A DNA stretch of 38,019 nucleotides, taken from contig CAZFQG010000039.1 of assembly GCA_964520785.1 (NCBI GenBank), positions 1-38,019 on the forward strand, written 5' to 3'. Within the stretch, counting starts at the first letter, position 1, and the number at the start of each line of letters is the position of its first letter. The notes beneath the pieces are model-generated. The model saw only the letters and a list, made by a program, of their open reading frames with translations, was not told the origin of the DNA and did no database searches. Shown piece by piece: positions 35,906 to 38,019 of this stretch. The DNA comes from CAZFQG01 sp964520785 (GTDB taxonomy: Bacteria; Planctomycetota; Planctomycetia; Pirellulales; Thermoguttaceae). The position numbers and the translations under genes were made by a program.

Positions 35906-38019
35906 GTGAAACGACAACAAGTGTTGGGTACGATTGTCGCGCTCGTAGTCTGGGCCGGCTTGGCCGGCGCAGCGACGCCGGTTCCCAACGGCTCATTCGA
36001 AGCCGATGTGGTAACATTCGGGAACCGCCTGGAAACCATCCCGACGTCCTGGATGCAGACGTTCGGCACGGCTTTCCCGGCCGTGTACCGGCCTGGCGCA
36101 GGGGACCCGCTCCATGGGCAGATTCCCGACGGGGATCAGGCGTTGATCCTTCCGTCGAGCGTCGCGGTATCGACGGTCGACAGTGGGATTTACCTGCAGG
36201 AAGGGACGGGCATCCGCCTTATGCTCGATGCCTCCTATCTTGAGGACGTCGTCGGGCCGGGGCTACAAGTGAACAGTACCGGGCCCGTTTCGAACATCCA
36301 GTATTTCCAGCCAACCGCTGGATCGGCGGGTTTTGATACGTTCGAGTATCTTTATTTCCCCTCCGCCGCGGAAAATGGGATGCCGTTCAATTTCCAAGTC
36401 TATTGCCGCAGCGCTTCGGATAACATCGTCATCGACAACATCCGCTACGAGACCATGGACGCTCCGATCATGCCGCCGAAGCCGGGTCCCGTCACGGGAA
36501 CTGACGTTATTCCCGGTGGAACGGCGCCTTATGCATGGTATCGCGCTGATATGGGAATCACGGGTTTTCAGAACGATGATTCCGGGGCGGTTGCTTGGTG
36601 GCAAGACCAGTCGGGGAATTCTCGGCACATCTCCGCCCCCAGCTACTTCATCGCGCCGACCGCGACGGACAACGGCGTAGGGGGATTGCCCGCGTTGACC
36701 TTCGACGGACTAGGCGACCAGCTCCACGGGACACCGGAGGACTGGGGTTTGAAGGATCCCGGAACCGTCTTCGCCGTTTGGCACATGGATGGTGACGTCA
36801 GTGCCGCTATTCATTACCTTTATGATGCCGGCGCCACCGCGATCCCGCTGGAACGGGAGTTTTTCTCGACAAGAAATCCGGCTCTTGGACAATGGGATAT
36901 CGGCGGGCGCGACGATCCCGCGACGAACTATACGAACGGGCAGTTGGTCTACGATACCAGAGACCGTTGGATCATCAGCAGCGTGTCGCATACCACGGGC
37001 GCGACGGATACCATCCGCTTTAACGGTGAAGAGATTTACAACGGAAATCTCCTCTCCGGCGGATTGGAGGGTTTGCGGGTCGGCCGGTTCTCCGTGGGAG
37101 AACGTCATTATTGGGACGGCGAGATATGTGAACTGATCTTCTACGACGGCGAACTGAGCGAGACGGAACGCATCGCCATCGAGGAGGCCCTGATCGACCG
37201 TTGGGATTTGAGAGGGACATTCTTGCCCGAGAAGCCGGAACGTCCCGGTGAGGTATCGGGGGGTCCGGTGATTCCCGATGGCACCACGCCCTACGCCTGG
37301 TATCGAGCCGATCGTGGCGTAACGACGTATCCCGCGGGCAACTACGGTGAAGCCGTCGCGTGGTGGCAGGACCAGTCGGGCAATGCCCGGCATGTGACGT
37401 CAAAAGACGCGGCCAGCGCTCCGATTGTCAATACGGAAAACGGCGCGAGCGGGCTTCCCGTGTTGACTTTTGACGGCATGAACGACGGCCTGCATGGCTC
37501 GGTAGAGGAGTGGGGAGAGGCCCTGCCCGGAACCGTCTTCGTGGTCTACCGGCAGGACGAGTCCGCCACCGGCGATCAGTTCGTCTACGACGCCGGTCAA
37601 CCGGGCGACCGGCAGTTCTTCCTGATTACTCAAGGCGCGGAACAAGATACGCTCAACGCCGGCGGCGCGTTCTTCACTCCGCCCAACACATACGAGACGC
37701 ACAACAACACGACTACCGTACTGCCCGAGCAGGGGAGCTGGGTCGTCGGGAGCGTTTCGCACGCCACCGGGGCGACGGACACGATCCGGATCAACGGAGA
37801 GGAATTCTTCTCCGGCGATCTCGCCTCCGGTGGAATGGACGGACTGTGGCTCGGAAGATATCTGATCAGCGCTTCCTACATGTTCAAGGGGGACATTGCC
37901 GAGTTCGTCTATTTCGAGGGGGACCTCTCGGCACAGGAGCGGGCCGACATCGAGACGGCCCTGATGACCCGGTGGGGATTGATCGCCGGCCCCGACCTTC
38001 CGGGCGACCTCAACGGGGA
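35906..38019 (+). CDS. Exported tandem LamG-like protein with probable dockerin-type end (3' truncated)
   Basis: The frame starts at GTG 35906, preceded by AAAGGAGG with 6-nt spacing, and stays open to the window end: 704 codons. A signal peptide covers about 1-22 (QQVLGTIVALVVWAGLAGA). An N-terminal domain begins TPVPNGSFE (about 24-190), a pattern seen in secreted proteins of PEP-CTERM-bearing and planctomycete-like bacteria. Two LamG/concanavalin-like repeats follow, about 198-445 and 451-698. They share PYAWYRAD, AVAWWQDQSGN-RH, LP-LTFDG, GTVF-V, ATDTIR-NGEE and ERI/ERA-IE-ALI-RW. The DNA of the repeats is also alike, which points to duplication. The last residues are PGDLNG then GA in the cut codon, matching the GDLNGDG start of planctomycete dockerin-like domains, so the missing part is probably short. 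Role: surface or secreted carbohydrate binding, by inference. Confidence 0.85.
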   Translation, partial: MKRQQVLGTIVALVVWAGLAGAATPVPNGSFEADVVTFGNRLETIPTSWMQTFGTAFPAVYRPGAGDPLHGQIPDGDQALILPSSVAVSTVDSGIYLQEGTGIRLMLDASYLEDVVGPGLQVNSTGPVSNIQYFQPTAGSAGFDTFEYLYFPSAAENGMPFNFQVYCRSASDNIVIDNIRYETMDAPIMPPKPGPVTGTDVIPGGTAPYAWYRADMGITGFQNDDSGAVAWWQDQSGNSRHISAPSYFIAPTATDNGVGGLPALTFDGLGDQLHGTPEDWGLKDPGTVFAVWHMDGDVSAAIHYLYDAGATAIPLEREFFSTRNPALGQWDIGGRDDPATNYTNGQLVYDTRDRWIISSVSHTTGATDTIRFNGEEIYNGNLLSGGLEGLRVGRFSVGERHYWDGEICELIFYDGELSETERIAIEEALIDRWDLRGTFLPEKPERPGEVSGGPVIPDGTTPYAWYRADRGVTTYPAGNYGEAVAWWQDQSGNARHVTSKDAASAPIVNTENGASGLPVLTFDGMNDGLHGSVEEWGEALPGTVFVVYRQDESATGDQFVYDAGQPGDRQFFLITQGAEQDTLNAGGAFFTPPNTYETHNNTTTVLPEQGSWVVGSVSHATGATDTIRINGEEFFSGDLASGGMDGLWLGRYLISASYMFKGDIAEFVYFEGDLSAQERADIETALMTRWGLIAGPDLPGDLNG

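Overview
The window is a GC-rich chromosomal segment of a free-living heterotroph. It most resembles a member of the PVC group, probably Planctomycetota or an uncultured relative such as Hydrogenedentota; this is inference from gene content, since no rRNA or tRNA is present. The pointers are a PEP-CTERM anchor (VPEP plus membrane span plus WRRR) on the first protein, a very large alpha-2-macroglobulin with a Met/Gly-rich bait region, a LamG-type exported protein that breaks off at a dockerin-like GDLNGD, a DUF4129 domain, an Nramp-type carrier of divergent sequence, and many carbohydrate-related enzymes.

Layout. 1-2.85 kb: end of a PEP-CTERM protein, a fucose/arabinose-isomerase-family gene, and a RAYT (Y1 HUH transposase) surrounded by four copies of a ~100-bp palindromic REP-like repeat. 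2.86-10.4 kb, minus strand: the alpha-2-macroglobulin and an HpcH/HpaI aldolase. 10.5-18.5 kb, minus strand: an ArnT-like glycosyltransferase bracketed by copies of a second short repeat, then glutamate synthase gltB-gltD, whose genes overlap by 8 nt. 19.0-23.4 kb, plus strand: YqgE/AlgH, a rhomboid protease fused to DUF4129, and the tail-specific protease Prc, a membrane and envelope proteolysis block. 23.5-27.7 kb, minus strand: an exported double alpha/beta-hydrolase esterase, a D-lyxose-isomerase-like cupin and a ceramidase-fold protein, apparently one operon. 28-30 kb, plus strand: a tandem ACT protein and a second GT39-type glycosyltransferase. 30-31.6 kb, minus strand: an Nramp-superfamily carrier lacking the canonical metal motifs. 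32.3-33.4 kb, plus strand: an unusual HhH/alphaCTD-like plus winged-helix protein ending in a strong intrinsic terminator. 33.5-34.4 kb, minus strand: NAD(P)H-hydrate dehydratase. 34.8-38.0 kb, plus strand: a GntR-type regulator followed by an exported tandem LamG protein that runs off the window.

How the genes fit together. Housekeeping functions (GltBD nitrogen assimilation, NnrD metabolite repair) sit among accessory genes for sugar or glycan breakdown and surface proteins. I see no CRISPR array, prophage, tRNA or classical insertion sequence. The less ordinary items are the RAYT/REP-like module, the rhomboid-DUF4129 fusion, the Nramp variant, the HhH/wHTH protein with its long leader, and the second repeat family that supplies the gltD stop codon.
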